Source: Aldehydirespirator sp965116865 (GTDB taxonomy: Bacteria > Actinomycetota > Acidimicrobiia > Acidimicrobiales > Aldehydirespiratoraceae). Taken from it: a stretch of DNA of 64,000 nucleotides. Below the pieces are notes generated by a model that saw only the letters and a list, made by a program, of their open reading frames with translations, had not been told where the DNA came from and did not search any database. A program made the position numbers and the translations under genes. Shown piece after piece: positions 18,000-26,274 of the stretch. The stretch's first letter is position 1. Each line of letters opens with the position of its first letter. The stretch is taken from positions 248,001 through 312,000 of the forward strand of contig OZ220727.1 of NCBI GenBank assembly GCA_965116865.1. The letters run 5' to 3'.

Positions 18000-18329
18000 A
18001 TGGCCAAGACCGAAATGATCAGGGCGCGAGTCGAGCCCGAGCTCAAGCACGAGGCAGAGGAACTGCTTCGCGAGATGGGCCTGTCGGTGACCGAGGCAAT
18101 CACTCTATTCTATAAGCAGTTGACCATGCCCACTTCCATGGGTTGATTCGTTGATTCGGTGGGGGAGGCAATCACTCTGTTCTATAAGCAGTTGACCATG
18201 CACCGGGGACTGCCGTTTGAGGTGAAGATTCCCAACGCGGACACCGTCGAGGCGCTGCGCCAAGCCCGATCGGGAGCCGGCCTCGCCGAGTATTCAACTC
18301 TCGATGATCTCAAGACGAGATCGCGGTGA
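18000..18329 (+). pseudogene. RelB/DinJ-type antitoxin, interrupted
   Basis: Starts MAKTEMIRARVEPELKHEAE, a typical ribbon-helix-helix RelB/DinJ N-terminus, and runs into TGA at 18144-18146. The same frame resumes at 18165 and continues through RGLPFEVKIPNADTVEAL to TGA 18327-18329, the normal DinJ C-terminus. The stop comes from an in-frame 72-bp insertion that repeats codons 32-43. Read-through would restore a full antitoxin. The next frame overlaps a YafQ-like toxin, so this was a type II toxin-antitoxin operon. Confidence 0.85.
18093..18201. repeat. A37-X35-A37 insertion scar inside relB
   Basis: 18093-18129 recurs at 18165-18201 with one mismatch; 35 bp of unrelated sequence lie between. 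Removing X and one A restores a continuous RelB reading frame, showing the direction of change. Confidence 0.9.
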
Positions 18330-18332
18330 GCT

Positions 18333-18597
18333 GTGCGCCTGCTCACTACGGGTCGCTTCGAGAGGGACCTCAAGCGAGCAAGAAGACGCGGCAAGGACCT
18401 GGACAAGCTCTGGCATCGTCGACACGCTCTTGTCGGGCCGCGGTCTTCCCTCCCGTAGTAGGCCCCACCGCATGTCCGGGCAGTGGTCCTCGTTCTGGGA
18501 GTGCCATATCGAACCGGATCGGCTGTTGATCTGGGGACATGAGCAGGATGCCGTGGTCCTGGTCAGGACAGGAACGCACACGGACCTGTTCGGCTGA
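18333..18597 (+). pseudogene. YafQ/RelE-type mRNA interferase toxin, frameshifted
   Basis: From GTG 18333 the frame reads VRLLTTGRFERDLKRARRRG then KDLDKLW, the YafQ N-terminus. Near 18410 the match jumps to another frame, IVDTLLSGRGLPSRSRPHR then ECHIEPDRLLIW and VLVRTGTHTDLFG, ending at TGA 18597. ECHIEPD..L and the terminal HTDLF are YafQ hallmarks. One indel separates the halves, so no full toxin is made unless this is a sequencing error. YafQ homologs are ribosome-dependent RNases. Confidence 0.85.
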
Positions 18598-18679
18598 AGC
18601 TCCCACGCTGCAGAACCACCAGAGTTCAGGCAGCCGCGGTGGCGGCTTCCGTGACTTGTGCTGACCGCGTGCCGGGTGC

Positions 18680-20707
18680 CTACGGGTAGTGGGCGAAGTT
18701 CTGGGTGAACCAGAAGCTGGATCCCTCCACAGCGACGCCGACTCCCAGAGAATTGAACTCGGGGCTGGTCATGTTGGCGTAATGGCCCGGGCTGGCCGCC
18801 AGCCCGTCGAAGGCGACTTGCACGGCGTCCATGATCGTTCTCCCCGAAGCCGAGTTGAATGCGATGTTCTCTCCGGCTGCCGTCCAGCCTCCGGGGTATT
18901 GCCCGCTGTAGTGCGGATTGTGCTCGAAGATGTCCCAGTCCCTCATGGTCAGCGACCAGGAGCGAGCCACATTCGACAGGACGGGGTAGACCGTCAGGGG
19001 GGCCAGTCCGAGGCTCTGGCGGAGCTTGTTGACCAGCCGGGACATCTGAGCCTCGGCGGCGGCGATCTCGTCGGTGTCCCACGGGGGCGGCAACGCAATC
19101 TGGACGCCTGCCGGCAGGGAAGCAGTCTCCAGGTGGCCGTGGTTGAAGTAGCCCCAGCAGACGGCAGCCCCGTCAGTCCTGACCCCGCAAGCGGCATTGC
19201 CTCCGCTTGAGACGGACGTGAACTGGCCGTCCGGCGCGAACTCGGTGGGAACCGGGCGGCCTCTAGGGCCACGGGAGACATGGATGCTGTTGCAGTAGAG
19301 AGTTCGGTCGGTCCTGATGCCGCAGAACCGATCAAAGGTTGTTGAGATCGCAGTGAACTCGCCCTGGGGAGGCCTCCCCCACGGTCCCGCGTGCCTGCAG
19401 ACGGCAGTGCCGTCGACCAAGAGTACGCATCCGGCTCTGTCGTCAGTGTCAACGGCGGCTAACGGGCCCTTATTCCCGTACCCTAACGCATGGTCGTAGA
19501 CTTTGACGTTGCCGTTGTCGTCGACGAAAACGCTGGAGCCGTCGGTCTCGTAGACGTAGACGGCGTCGTTGAAGTCGTAAACCTGTACGGCGGAGCCGTC
19601 GGTACGGACCCCGATCACGTTCTCGTCGCCGACAGCGACGTCGGTGAAGCGGCCTTGGCGGTTGATCTTCTCGGTGAGTTCGGCGCCGTCGCGGCCCCAG
19701 CATGCGACCGTCTGGTCGGTTCTGAGAGCGCACCCCCTGGCGAAGTAGTCGACGTCGATGGCGATGTAGTGGCCGTCGGGAACCTCCAGTTGGCCGTCGG
19801 TGTTGTCGCCCCAGCACACGGCGGTCCGGTCAGCCTTGATCGCGCATGCGTGACCCGAGCCGACGGAAACAGCGGTGAACTGGCCCCGGGGAGCGTCGAG
19901 CACGGCGCCTCGTCGCAGCAGCTGGGCGCAGGTCGCGGGGAACCGCTGCTGGTCGCAGTCCGCGGGGTCGCTCGTATCCATGTTCCAGCAGACGATGGTC
20001 CCGTCGATGCTGATCGCGCACACGTTCATGTCTCCGACCGAGACAGCGGTGAACTGGCCGGGCGCCTGCTGTGGGGTGTCGAGGTTCTGGCCGCGCCACA
20101 GGAACGTCGCCATCTGGGCGCGGGTCACGTCGTCGTGGGGGCAGAAGCCGCTGCCGTCGCCGCATCCTTGGGTGACGCCCGACGCGGCGAGCTTGGCCAC
20201 CTGCGCCGCGTACCAGGCGTCGGCGGGAACGTCGGCGAAGCCCGGGTCGGCGCCGTCGGGGAGCTCGAAGGCCCGAGAGAGGAACACGGCCATCTGGGCG
20301 CGGGTGACGGTGTCGTGGGGGCAGAAGCCGCTGCCGTCGCCGCATCCGCTGGTCACCCCGAGTCGGTGCATGCGTTCGATGAACGGCGCGTGGGAGCTGT
20401 CGGCGTCGACGTCGTCGAACCTCGACTGCGAGATTGCGGGCGGGTCCGCGCCGTCGAGCACGCGCACGACCCACACCGCCATCGTCTTGCGGTCGATCGG
20501 CTCACCGGGGCAGAACCCCTCGTCGCACTCGGTGCCGGCGAACACGCCGTCGGCGGCCAGCGCGCTCACGGGCACGGTGTAGTAGGCATCCGTGGGCGTG
20601 TCCGCGAACGGCGCGTTGTCCTGCGCCGCCGCCGGAGCGGCCGACACGACCGCCCCCACCACAGCGAACACGGCCAAAGCTGCAATCGAACAAGAGATTC
20701 GACTCAC
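18680..20707 (-). CDS. Secreted SLH - RCC1-like - CAP domain protein
   Basis: GTG at 20707 gives VSRISCSIAALAVFAVVGAV and an AAPAAAQ signal-peptidase region; the longer frame upstream is unconvincing. Domain order: three SLH-like repeats (DAYYTVPVSALA, then RAQMAVFLSRAF and RAQMATFLWR), each with a CGDGSGFCPHD motif; six or more RCC1-like blades (QFTAVSVG, CAI, AVCWG); and a C-terminal CAP/SCP domain (NKLRQSLGLAPLTV, GENIAFNSASG, SPGHYANMTSPEFN). It is likely exported and wall-attached. CAP domains can bind lipids or act as proteases; the function here is unknown. 18598-18679 holds nothing recognisable. Confidence 0.82.
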   Translation of the reverse strand: MSRISCSIAALAVFAVVGAVVSAAPAAAQDNAPFADTPTDAYYTVPVSALAADGVFAGTECDEGFCPGEPIDRKTMAVWVVRVLDGADPPAISQSRFDDVDADSSHAPFIERMHRLGVTSGCGDGSGFCPHDTVTRAQMAVFLSRAFELPDGADPGFADVPADAWYAAQVAKLAASGVTQGCGDGSGFCPHDDVTRAQMATFLWRGQNLDTPQQAPGQFTAVSVGDMNVCAISIDGTIVCWNMDTSDPADCDQQRFPATCAQLLRRGAVLDAPRGQFTAVSVGSGHACAIKADRTAVCWGDNTDGQLEVPDGHYIAIDVDYFARGCALRTDQTVACWGRDGAELTEKINRQGRFTDVAVGDENVIGVRTDGSAVQVYDFNDAVYVYETDGSSVFVDDNGNVKVYDHALGYGNKGPLAAVDTDDRAGCVLLVDGTAVCRHAGPWGRPPQGEFTAISTTFDRFCGIRTDRTLYCNSIHVSRGPRGRPVPTEFAPDGQFTSVSSGGNAACGVRTDGAAVCWGYFNHGHLETASLPAGVQIALPPPWDTDEIAAAEAQMSRLVNKLRQSLGLAPLTVYPVLSNVARSWSLTMRDWDIFEHNPHYSGQYPGGWTAAGENIAFNSASGRTIMDAVQVAFDGLAASPGHYANMTSPEFNSLGVGVAVEGSSFWFTQNFAHYP

Positions 20708-20806
20708 AACAGCGTGACGATAGTCGTGGCCGGCCCTGATCGCCGTGCCGCTCGGTGTCCATCCAGGACGCCGTCTTCGCGGCTGAGCGATGTGGCGTGA
20801 GCGGAC

Positions 20807-20930
20807 GTGGATCCCGACACCGGGGTGTGGAAGGTGCGCCGCATGGTGGCTCTCGACGACTGCGGGGTGCGCATCAACCCCATGATCGTGGAGGGCCAGA
20901 TCCACTCGAACCTCCCTCCGAAAGGGCCGA
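20807..20930 (+). pseudogene. Xanthine/CO dehydrogenase large-subunit fragment (CoxL-like)
   Basis: The plus strand encodes DPDTGVWKVRRMVALDDCGV then RINPMIVEGQIH, the conserved block of molybdopterin-binding subunits of the xanthine dehydrogenase/CoxL family. Flanking sequence does not continue the family on either side. About 40 codons survive. Confidence 0.8.
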
Positions 20931-20991
20931 CCAATGAGCCAACGACACCCCAACAAGCAGAGCCGGCGTCACCCGGACTACGCTCGACGCC

Positions 20992-21177
20992 GTGACCGAC
21001 GAAGCAAGCCGCGAGGCCGCTCTGGCCCGGCTCCGAGCGTCTCGCGGCAAATACAGCCGAGCCAGCTCGCTGCTCGACGAGGCACGCCGGGCCGAGCGCA
21101 ACAACGAGGAACCCGATCCTCCGGCCTTGGACGCCCCCGAAGCGGGGCGCCAGAGTCCCGAGCCCGCGCAGCTGTAG
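20992..21177 (+). CDS. Small charged protein, possible antitoxin partner of the PIN protein
   Basis: 61 residues, MTDEASREAALARLRASRGK onward, rich in Arg, Glu and Ala with a helical N-terminal half and Pro-rich tail. It sits 35 bp upstream of a PIN-domain gene, the usual place of an antitoxin, but has no AbrB, RHH or HTH motif that I can see. Assignment rests on position only. Confidence 0.45.
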   Translation: MTDEASREAALARLRASRGKYSRASSLLDEARRAERNNEEPDPPALDAPEAGRQSPEPAQL

Positions 21178-21212
21178 CCCCGGAGCCGCCGCAGCGTCCC
21201 TCGGGCCTGCAT

Positions 21213-21722
21213 GTGCTCGACGCCTGGGGTGCCGTCAGGTACTTCGAGAACACCGAACCCGCGGCCTCCGCGGTGCAGGACCTTCTCACCGCACCAGGGG
21301 CGCTCACGGTGATGAGCACCGTCAACTATGCCGAGACCACCTGGGCGCTCGCCGGCGACCTCGGCATCGACGCCGCCCACCCCGACGTTGAGGACCTACG
21401 CGAGGTGCTCGACCTGCGGCCTCCCGGCCTCGCGGTCGCGGAGGCCGCGGCCCGCCTCAAACGGGGATGGCACCTGGCGCTGGGCGACGCATTCGCCGCG
21501 GCCACAGCCCTCGCGCTCGACGCGTCGGTGTGGACTGGCGACCCCGAGCTTCTCAGCGCAGACCGGATGTGGCTGGCCCATGATCTGCGCAGCCCCCAGC
21601 TCAAAGCCGAACACGCCGCCAAGATCGCGGCCGGCAAGCGCAAGATCGGACGTCGCACGCCGCAGCCGAGTCCAACCGGAACCGGCGAGGTAGCTTTGGC
21701 AGACATTTACTGTTATATGTGA
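21213..21722 (+). CDS. PIN-domain ribonuclease (VapC-like toxin)
   Basis: From GTG 21213 it reads VLDAWGAVRYFENTEPA, then NYAETTWALAG, LALGDAFAAATALALDA and VWTGDPELL, giving the Asp/Glu/Asp/Asp acidic tetrad of PIN nucleases. VapC toxins cut tRNA or rRNA. The frame is open further upstream but that part has no PIN similarity. A basic tail of about 40 residues (KIAAGKRKIGRR) extends beyond the normal PIN end. It resembles the second PIN protein at 24.0-24.4 kb. Confidence 0.75.
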   Translation: MLDAWGAVRYFENTEPAASAVQDLLTAPGALTVMSTVNYAETTWALAGDLGIDAAHPDVEDLREVLDLRPPGLAVAEAAARLKRGWHLALGDAFAAATALALDASVWTGDPELLSADRMWLAHDLRSPQLKAEHAAKIAAGKRKIGRRTPQPSPTGTGEVALADIYCYM

Positions 21723-21756
21723 AAAGTGTTGAAAGAGAGATCTGGAAAGGGGCTGG

Positions 21757-22008
21757 ATGGTTCGATATGAGAAGCGATTGGCGAGAATCAGGAACAATCC
21801 GAGCGATGTGGCGTGGGCTGATCTTGTCAGCGTCTGCGACATATGCTTTGGCAGGCCGCGACGAGGCGGAGGAAGCCATCTGATCTACGACACGCCGTGG
21901 ATGGATCACCCGGTGCTGGTCCTGCAGGCTCGCAGGGGCAAGGCCAAGCCCTATCAAGTGCGTCTGGCATTGAGGGCCATCGATCTGCTGGAGGAAGTGG
22001 ATGGTTGA
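21757..22008 (+). CDS. hicA: HicA-like toxin
   Basis: 83 residues with the HicA double-stranded-RNA-binding-like pattern: DLVSVCDICFG, then GGGSHLIYDTPW with the catalytic-type His, and KPYQVRLALRAIDLLEE. HicA toxins are translation-independent mRNA interferases. The gene overlaps hicB by 8 bp, typical of HicAB pairs. The surrounding sequence (21700-21900) is noticeably more AT-rich than the core genes. Confidence 0.8.
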   Translation: MVRYEKRLARIRNNPSDVAWADLVSVCDICFGRPRRGGGSHLIYDTPWMDHPVLVLQARRGKAKPYQVRLALRAIDLLEEVDG

Positions 22009-22258
22009 GCACGAGTACCGCTTTTGGACCGAGTGGTCGGAAGAGGACGGGGAGTGGGTCGGCCTTTGCGACGGGTTTCCCCTGGTCAGCTGGCTCGAGC
22101 CGGATCGCGAGGCGGCCGAGGCGGGGATCCGGGCCGTGGTCGCCGAGACGGTCGAGCATTTGCGGGCGCAGGGCAGGCCGCTTCCCGCACCCGGCGTGAA
22201 GTGGCCCCCGCAACAGTCTGGTCATCGCTGCCGGGCCCCATCGGAGCCGCGGGCATAG
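22001..22258 (+). CDS. hicB: HicB-like antitoxin
   Basis: 85 residues; YRFWTEWSEEDGEWVGLCDG then FPLVSWLEPDREAAEAGIRAVV is the HicB partial RNase-H fold. It lacks an obvious C-terminal DNA-binding domain, as do short HicB forms. The ATG overlaps the hicA end, so the two are coupled. 22259-22506 downstream has no gene; a degenerate direct repeat spaced by about 71 bp (22419 and 22490) may be an old insertion scar. Confidence 0.82.
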   Translation: MVEHEYRFWTEWSEEDGEWVGLCDGFPLVSWLEPDREAAEAGIRAVVAETVEHLRAQGRPLPAPGVKWPPQQSGHRCRAPSEPRA

Positions 22259-22506
22259 GGGAGTCCGCCACCGCCGGGCAGTCCGACGTTGCTGCGGGGG
22301 GTAGTAGGTCACACCGCGGACCTGTCGGACCGGCCTCGACGGCTGGCGCAGCGGTGGTGCTGGCCGGGGTCTTCCACGGCACGCTCGCCTCTGGCCGGTC
22401 CAGGGGCGCCGACAGCCTCGCTGAGGCTCTGCCGGTCAGCCCTTGCGGCCCCGTCCGGCGCGACCAGGTGCTCCAGCACCGCTAGCCCCCGCTGAGGCTC
22501 TGGTGG

Positions 22507-23805
22507 TCAGCGGCCCTTGTCGTCCGGGGCTGCCCAGAGGGAGTCGATGGGGCGGAGGTGCAGGCGGTCGCCGACGGTCAGGTGATGCTCGCCGGTGTGC
22601 AGGAGTATCCCAGCACGGAACGCGCCCGGATCCACCGCGTCGACGCGGTCGCGCAGCCAGGCCACTTGGCGGAGCTGCTCGGCGCGGGGCGAACTGGTGG
22701 CCTTCACCTCGACAGCCACCAGCGCCCCGTCGGCCCGCTCGATCACAAGATCGACTTCGTGGCCCTCGTGGTCGCGGTAGTGGTGCATCCTGAGCCTGGT
22801 GCCCGAGGCCGAGAGCTGCCGCAGCGCCTCGTTCACCGTGAAGGACTCCAGCAGCGGCCCCGCCGATGGCGAGGTGGGCGCGGTCAGCGAGTCGGGGTCG
22901 GCGCCCAGGAGGCTCGCGGCCAGGCCGGTGTCGGTCATGTGGACTTTGGGTCGGCGCACAGCACGAGACGCTGGATTGCGCGACCACGACGGCAGCCGGT
23001 GCATGAGGAACACGGTCTCCATCCATGCGACGTATGACTCGAGCGTGGTCCTGTCGATCCCCAGCTGGCCCGCCACTGCCTGCACGTTGAGCTCACTGGC
23101 TGTGTTGGCCGCGATCCACTGCGCCAGCAGCGGCAGCACGGAGCGGCGGCGGAGGTCTCCCAGCGCCACGACGTCCCGCTCGATGACGGTCTCCACGTAG
23201 CTCTCGAACCAGCTGCGGCGCAGGCCCGGACGCAGCGCGACGACTTCGGGATAGCCGCCGCGGCACACCAGCCGCATGTAGCCGCGCCGACCGGACTGGC
23301 TTGAAGCCGGGCTCGGGCGCACGCCGCCGCCGTCGAGCCCGTCGAACCAGTTCAGCAGCGCCGGCTGTGCGGTGCTGCCGGCGAGTTCGGCTTGCGACAG
23401 CGGCCACAGACGCAGGATGCGGGCCCGCCCCGCGAGCGATTCGCTGATCGTGGGCACGGTGAGGAAGTTGGTGGAGCCCGTCAGCAGGAAGCGGCCCGGC
23501 GTGGGATCGAGGTCCACGATCTGCTTGACGGCGCGGACCACTCGGTCACCGCCGAGTTGGACCTCGTCCACTACGAGCGGATGGGCTTGGTCGAGCAGGA
23601 ATCCCTGCGGGTCGGCCAATGCGGCATCGAGGGTGGCCTCGTCGTCGAGCGATGCGTAGGCGCCATGGCGACTCGATGCCACAAGGCGGGCCAGAGTCGA
23701 CTTGCCGCACTGCCTGGCTCCATGGAGCACCACGACCCGGAAGCTGTCCAGGGCCTCCTCGACTAGAGGCAGCATCTGACGAGCAACGATCCCCACCCGG
23801 GCCAC
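22507..23805 (-). CDS. AAA-family ATPase with DUF4143 C-terminal domain
   Basis: About 432 residues from GTG 23805 (an upstream TTG at 23817 is possible). Walker A HGARQCGKSTLAR, Walker B-like HPLVVDEVQLGG, sensor motif RFLLTGSTNFL, then a DUF4143 domain ending with a nuclease-like segment (EVDLVIERADGALVAVEVKA, the D-x-x-E-x-K pattern of PD-(D/E)XK proteins). Such genes are common orphan ATPases of genomic islands and the role is unresolved. A near-identical 5' fragment is at 17.5 kb. An AT-rich promoter region with CACAAAAATCGTG-like palindrome lies upstream (23810-23880). Confidence 0.85.
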   Translation of the reverse strand: MARVGIVARQMLPLVEEALDSFRVVVLHGARQCGKSTLARLVASSRHGAYASLDDEATLDAALADPQGFLLDQAHPLVVDEVQLGGDRVVRAVKQIVDLDPTPGRFLLTGSTNFLTVPTISESLAGRARILRLWPLSQAELAGSTAQPALLNWFDGLDGGGVRPSPASSQSGRRGYMRLVCRGGYPEVVALRPGLRRSWFESYVETVIERDVVALGDLRRRSVLPLLAQWIAANTASELNVQAVAGQLGIDRTTLESYVAWMETVFLMHRLPSWSRNPASRAVRRPKVHMTDTGLAASLLGADPDSLTAPTSPSAGPLLESFTVNEALRQLSASGTRLRMHHYRDHEGHEVDLVIERADGALVAVEVKATSSPRAEQLRQVAWLRDRVDAVDPGAFRAGILLHTGEHHLTVGDRLHLRPIDSLWAAPDDKGR

Positions 23806-23925
23806 CCTAGCGCCCAATCACAAAAATCGTGGTTTACTAATCCTAATTTCATAGTCACCATAATCCCAATTTATTGCGGATTTGGCGGGGGGCGCTCCTG
23901 AAGGGGGCCGGGCGAGTCAAGCCAT

Positions 23926-24026
23926 CTAGTGGTCCGTCGCTGAAATGATCGGGGCGTCCGGAGCGCTCCCAAGCAGGGTCTCGGTCCTGCTGCGCTGCCC
24001 TAGCCATTTCGACGACACAGCACTAG
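23926..24026. mobile_element. CTAG-ended MITE, family A, copy 2
   Basis: 101 bp, CTAGTGGTCCGTCGCTGAA at the left and CGACGACACAGCACTAG at the right. The middle third differs from the other copies while the ends are conserved. It lies between the divergent-free ATPase promoter and the vapC end. Confidence 0.87.
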
Positions 24027-24047
24027 GTGTGACGACCGGGGACGTTG

Positions 24048-24431
24048 TCAGCGCAGGTCCTTCCAGGTCCAAGGCGCTGCGGGGACCAGGAGTTCCGGGT
24101 CTCCGGTCCATAGCGTCGCGCCGCGGCCGACGGCCGTCGCGGCGGCGAACGCGTCGGCGTAGGCCATTGGACGGTCGGCCTTGATGCGGGCCGCCTCGAT
24201 GACTCGGGCCGGGGTCGGCAGTTCAGCCGTCAACTCTTCTTGGAGGTCCCGCACGGCTGCCTGCGCGGCTGCCTCGCCGGCACGTCGGCGCACGATGTAG
24301 AACACCTCGCCGAGGTTGATCCAGCTCACGACAGGCGTCTGCGACTCGAGGAGTGCCGCCACCGCGGAGGCGGCGGGCTCGCCGTCCTCGAGATACTGCA
24401 GGATCGCCCAGGAATCCAGGACCACGCTCAC
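24048..24431 (-). CDS. vapC: PIN-domain toxin VapC
   Basis: 127 residues, full PIN length: VVLDSWAILQYLEDGEP, NLGEVFYIV, MAYADAFAAATAVG and LWTGDPELL provide the four acidic metal ligands. Start GTG 24431 overlaps the vapB stop by four bases. Intact, so this is the best candidate for a working VapBC pair in the window. Confidence 0.88.
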   Translation of the reverse strand: MSVVLDSWAILQYLEDGEPAASAVAALLESQTPVVSWINLGEVFYIVRRRAGEAAAQAAVRDLQEELTAELPTPARVIEAARIKADRPMAYADAFAAATAVGRGATLWTGDPELLVPAAPWTWKDLR

Positions 24432-24658
24432 CGGCGCGCCTCGCGTCCGCGGTCGGCTTTGCGCTCACGTTCGAGTTCCTTGGTGAGCCCCAGGCCCCGC
24501 AAGCGGCCTCGGAGCGGCTCGGCTGAGCCGACCGGACGCACCGCGACGTGGTCGTCGCAGTACCAGAAGACCACCTCCGCGCCGGGCTCGATTCCGCAGC
24601 GGTCGCGCAGCTCCTTCGGTATGACGACCTGCCCCTTCATTCCTACCCGGTGAGTCAT
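24428..24658 (-). CDS. vapB: AbrB/MazE-type antitoxin VapB
   Basis: 76 residues beginning MTHRVGMKGQVVIPKELRDR, the SpoVT/AbrB swapped-hairpin DNA-binding motif, with a charged C-terminal tail that would cover the toxin site. First gene of the pair; ATAAC-rich sequence just upstream (24660-24672) could be its promoter. Confidence 0.87.
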   Translation of the reverse strand: MTHRVGMKGQVVIPKELRDRCGIEPGAEVVFWYCDDHVAVRPVGSAEPLRGRLRGLGLTKELERERKADRGREARR

Positions 24659-24756
24659 ACCTCTAAGTATAACCCAGGCTCGCCTGTGCCCGGTCCAAGA
24701 GTCCGTTCATCAGGAGTTGCGTGAGTTGGTGAAGCCGTGGCCGGGTCGTCCAGGAC

Positions 24757-24795
24757 CCCTCGGGCAGCCCGCGTCGGCCGGTGTGGTCATAGCAC
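24757..24795 (-). pseudogene. IS30 transposase scrap
   Basis: About 39 bp almost identical to 50726-50764 inside the IS30 transposase. It shows that an IS30 copy was once here. It joins directly to the ATPase fragment on its right. Confidence 0.65.
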
Positions 24796-24796
24796 G

Positions 24797-24955
24797 ATGA
24801 GCTCGACGAGCTGATCACCGAGCTGCCGGCGATCAGCTTGGAGGGTCCGAGGGCGGTCGGCAAGACGACGACTGCCTTGCAGCGCTCGGAGTCGTGCTTC
24901 GATCTGGACGAGCCTGACGTGCTCGACGTGCTGGGCGCGGACCCGCGGCGCCTCG
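24797..24955 (+). pseudogene. N-terminal scrap of a P-loop ATPase
   Basis: Reads DELDELITELPAISLEGPRA then VGKTTTALQRSESCFDLDEP. The GPRAVGKT P-loop is typical of AAA_14/DUF4143 proteins, but this is not the same gene as at 22.5 kb. It ends abruptly at the miaA remnant. Confidence 0.65.
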
Positions 24956-25148
24956 GGTGTCCGTGGCCCGCCTGATCGGCAGCGCTGAGATCGTGGCCCT
25001 CGACTCGATGCAGGTCTACCGCGGCATGGACATCGGCACGGCCACCCCCACCGCGGCGGAGCAGGCCGAGGTGCCCCACCGTCTGACCGTCGCCGATGTG
25101 TTGTCCGCATGGGACAACGCCGTCGGCGCGCCTTCACTGGTCTGCTAG
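24956..25148 (+). pseudogene. Internally deleted miaA remnant
   Basis: SVARLIGSAEIVALDSMQVY then RGMDIGTATPTAAEQAEVPH corresponds to MiaA residues about 24-62, then jumps directly to DVLSAWDNAV, the MiaA C-terminus. About 220 codons are missing. Differences from the intact miaA at 16.5 kb (GSAE for GGAE, TPTAAEQAEV for SPTAVEQAEM) show it is a diverged allele, not a fresh duplicate. Confidence 0.85.
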
Positions 25149-25178
25149 AGTGGCCGACATTAAAGCGACGTTCAATGT

Positions 25179-25184
25179 TATATA
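25179..25184 (+). promoter_or_regulatory. -10 box of the Xre-RES operon
   Basis: TATAAT lies 12 bp before the antitoxin ATG in a local AT-rich patch. ACATT (25158) and AATGT (25174) flank it as an inverted repeat, a plausible autoregulatory operator of the antitoxin. Confidence 0.55.
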
Positions 25185-25195
25185 ATCGAGACACT

Positions 25196-25531
25196 ATGGT
25201 GTCATTGGCAATTCTTCTCGACGATCTCTGTGACAGCCGAGTAGTGGACAGTGCCGACTTGGCGCTGGTCAGCGACACCAACCAGCGCAGCGTGGCCCGC
25301 TGGCGGGCAAAGCAGGCCTGTCCTCGAAGGCAGGCTGAGGACCGTCTGCTCGAGCTAGGGGCCGTGGTCGACTTGGCCCGACGGGTGATGCGCGACGATG
25401 CCGCCCGCATGTGGATGCGAGCACCCAACCAGGACCTCGGCTTCGAGAAACCGCTGAACCTGGTGAGGGAGGGCCGGTACCAGCGCGTCGTGGATCTGCT
25501 GCTCGCGCTGGCCGAGGGCGTCACAACCTGA
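25196..25531 (+). CDS. Xre/MbcA/ParS-type antitoxin (DUF2384)
   Basis: 111 residues from ATG 25196. The N-terminal half holds a helix-turn-helix-like segment (LALVSDTNQRSVARWRA) and the C-terminal half the DUF2384 block (APNQDLGFEKPLNLVREGRY, then VVDLLLAL), which in MbcA-type antitoxins plugs the toxin active site. It precedes a RES-domain gene with a one-base gap, the standard operon. Confidence 0.87.
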   Translation: MVSLAILLDDLCDSRVVDSADLALVSDTNQRSVARWRAKQACPRRQAEDRLLELGAVVDLARRVMRDDAARMWMRAPNQDLGFEKPLNLVREGRYQRVVDLLLALAEGVTT

Positions 25532-25532
25532 G

Positions 25533-26075
25533 ATGGACGGGTTCAACCCGCAGCATCTGGCGCGAGTGGGTGCGTCGCGGGTCGACCTGACCGGGTACCG
25601 GAACCAGGCCCCCGGATTCGATCCTCGCAGCGGCGAGGGAGCGCGCCGGTTCGGGGGCCGCTTCAACCCGCCGGGCAGCTTCGGTGTGCTGTACCTGTGC
25701 TCGACGCGAGCCTGCTGTGTGAACGAGTTGCGCCGACAGGCTGCTCGGCAGAACATCAACCTAGAGCATATGCTGCCGCGGGAGTTGTGGGTCGTCAGCG
25801 TGAGTCTGCGGCGGGTGCTCGACCTGACGCATCCCGAGAGCCTCCTCATACTCGGTCTCACCGTCGAGGACCTCGTTCGCGATGACCACGGTTTCACTCA
25901 ATCCTTGGGCCAGTACGCCAGTGAATTCGGCTATCAGGCGATCTGCACGCGCTCTGCCACGGGCACCGACGACGTGTTCGCCATCATGGTCGACAACCTT
26001 GGAGGCAGGGACTTGTACGTCGAACTGGTGGAGACATGGACGACGGTAGCCGATCTGACCGTCGGCATCACATGA
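25533..26075 (+). CDS. RES-domain toxin (NAD+-consuming)
   Basis: 180 residues with the Arg-Glu-Ser hallmarks of RES toxins: YRNQAPGF, RRFGGRFNPPGSFGVLYLCS, ACCVNELRRQA, and TRSATGTDD. Family members degrade cellular NAD+ by phosphorolysis or hydrolysis. Overall it looks intact and is paired with its antitoxin. Confidence 0.88.
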   Translation: MDGFNPQHLARVGASRVDLTGYRNQAPGFDPRSGEGARRFGGRFNPPGSFGVLYLCSTRACCVNELRRQAARQNINLEHMLPRELWVVSVSLRRVLDLTHPESLLILGLTVEDLVRDDHGFTQSLGQYASEFGYQAICTRSATGTDDVFAIMVDNLGGRDLYVELVETWTTVADLTVGIT

Positions 26076-26077
26076 CA

Positions 26078-26163
26078 CCTCAGATTGGCCGTAGCCGTTT
26101 TGTCCCCAACATACGATCTTTCCGTCAGCACGAACGGCACATGCATGAATCTCAGGCCCCGCG
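26078..26163 (-). pseudogene. RCC1-repeat scrap
   Basis: Minus strand reads IHACAVRADGKIVCWGQNGY then GQSE, one RCC1-like blade like those in the 18.7-20.7 kb protein. No start, signal or second blade remains. 26164-26274 holds nothing recognisable. Confidence 0.72.
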
Positions 26164-26274
26164 CCGCTGGGCTCAAAATAGGGGGTCCTTGGGCCGCAGA
26201 GCACCAGCAGGCACCTGCTCGACGGCGGGCAGCCCCCGGGCAGCCCCAATGCCCGGCGGAGGCTGAGAGGCCGA

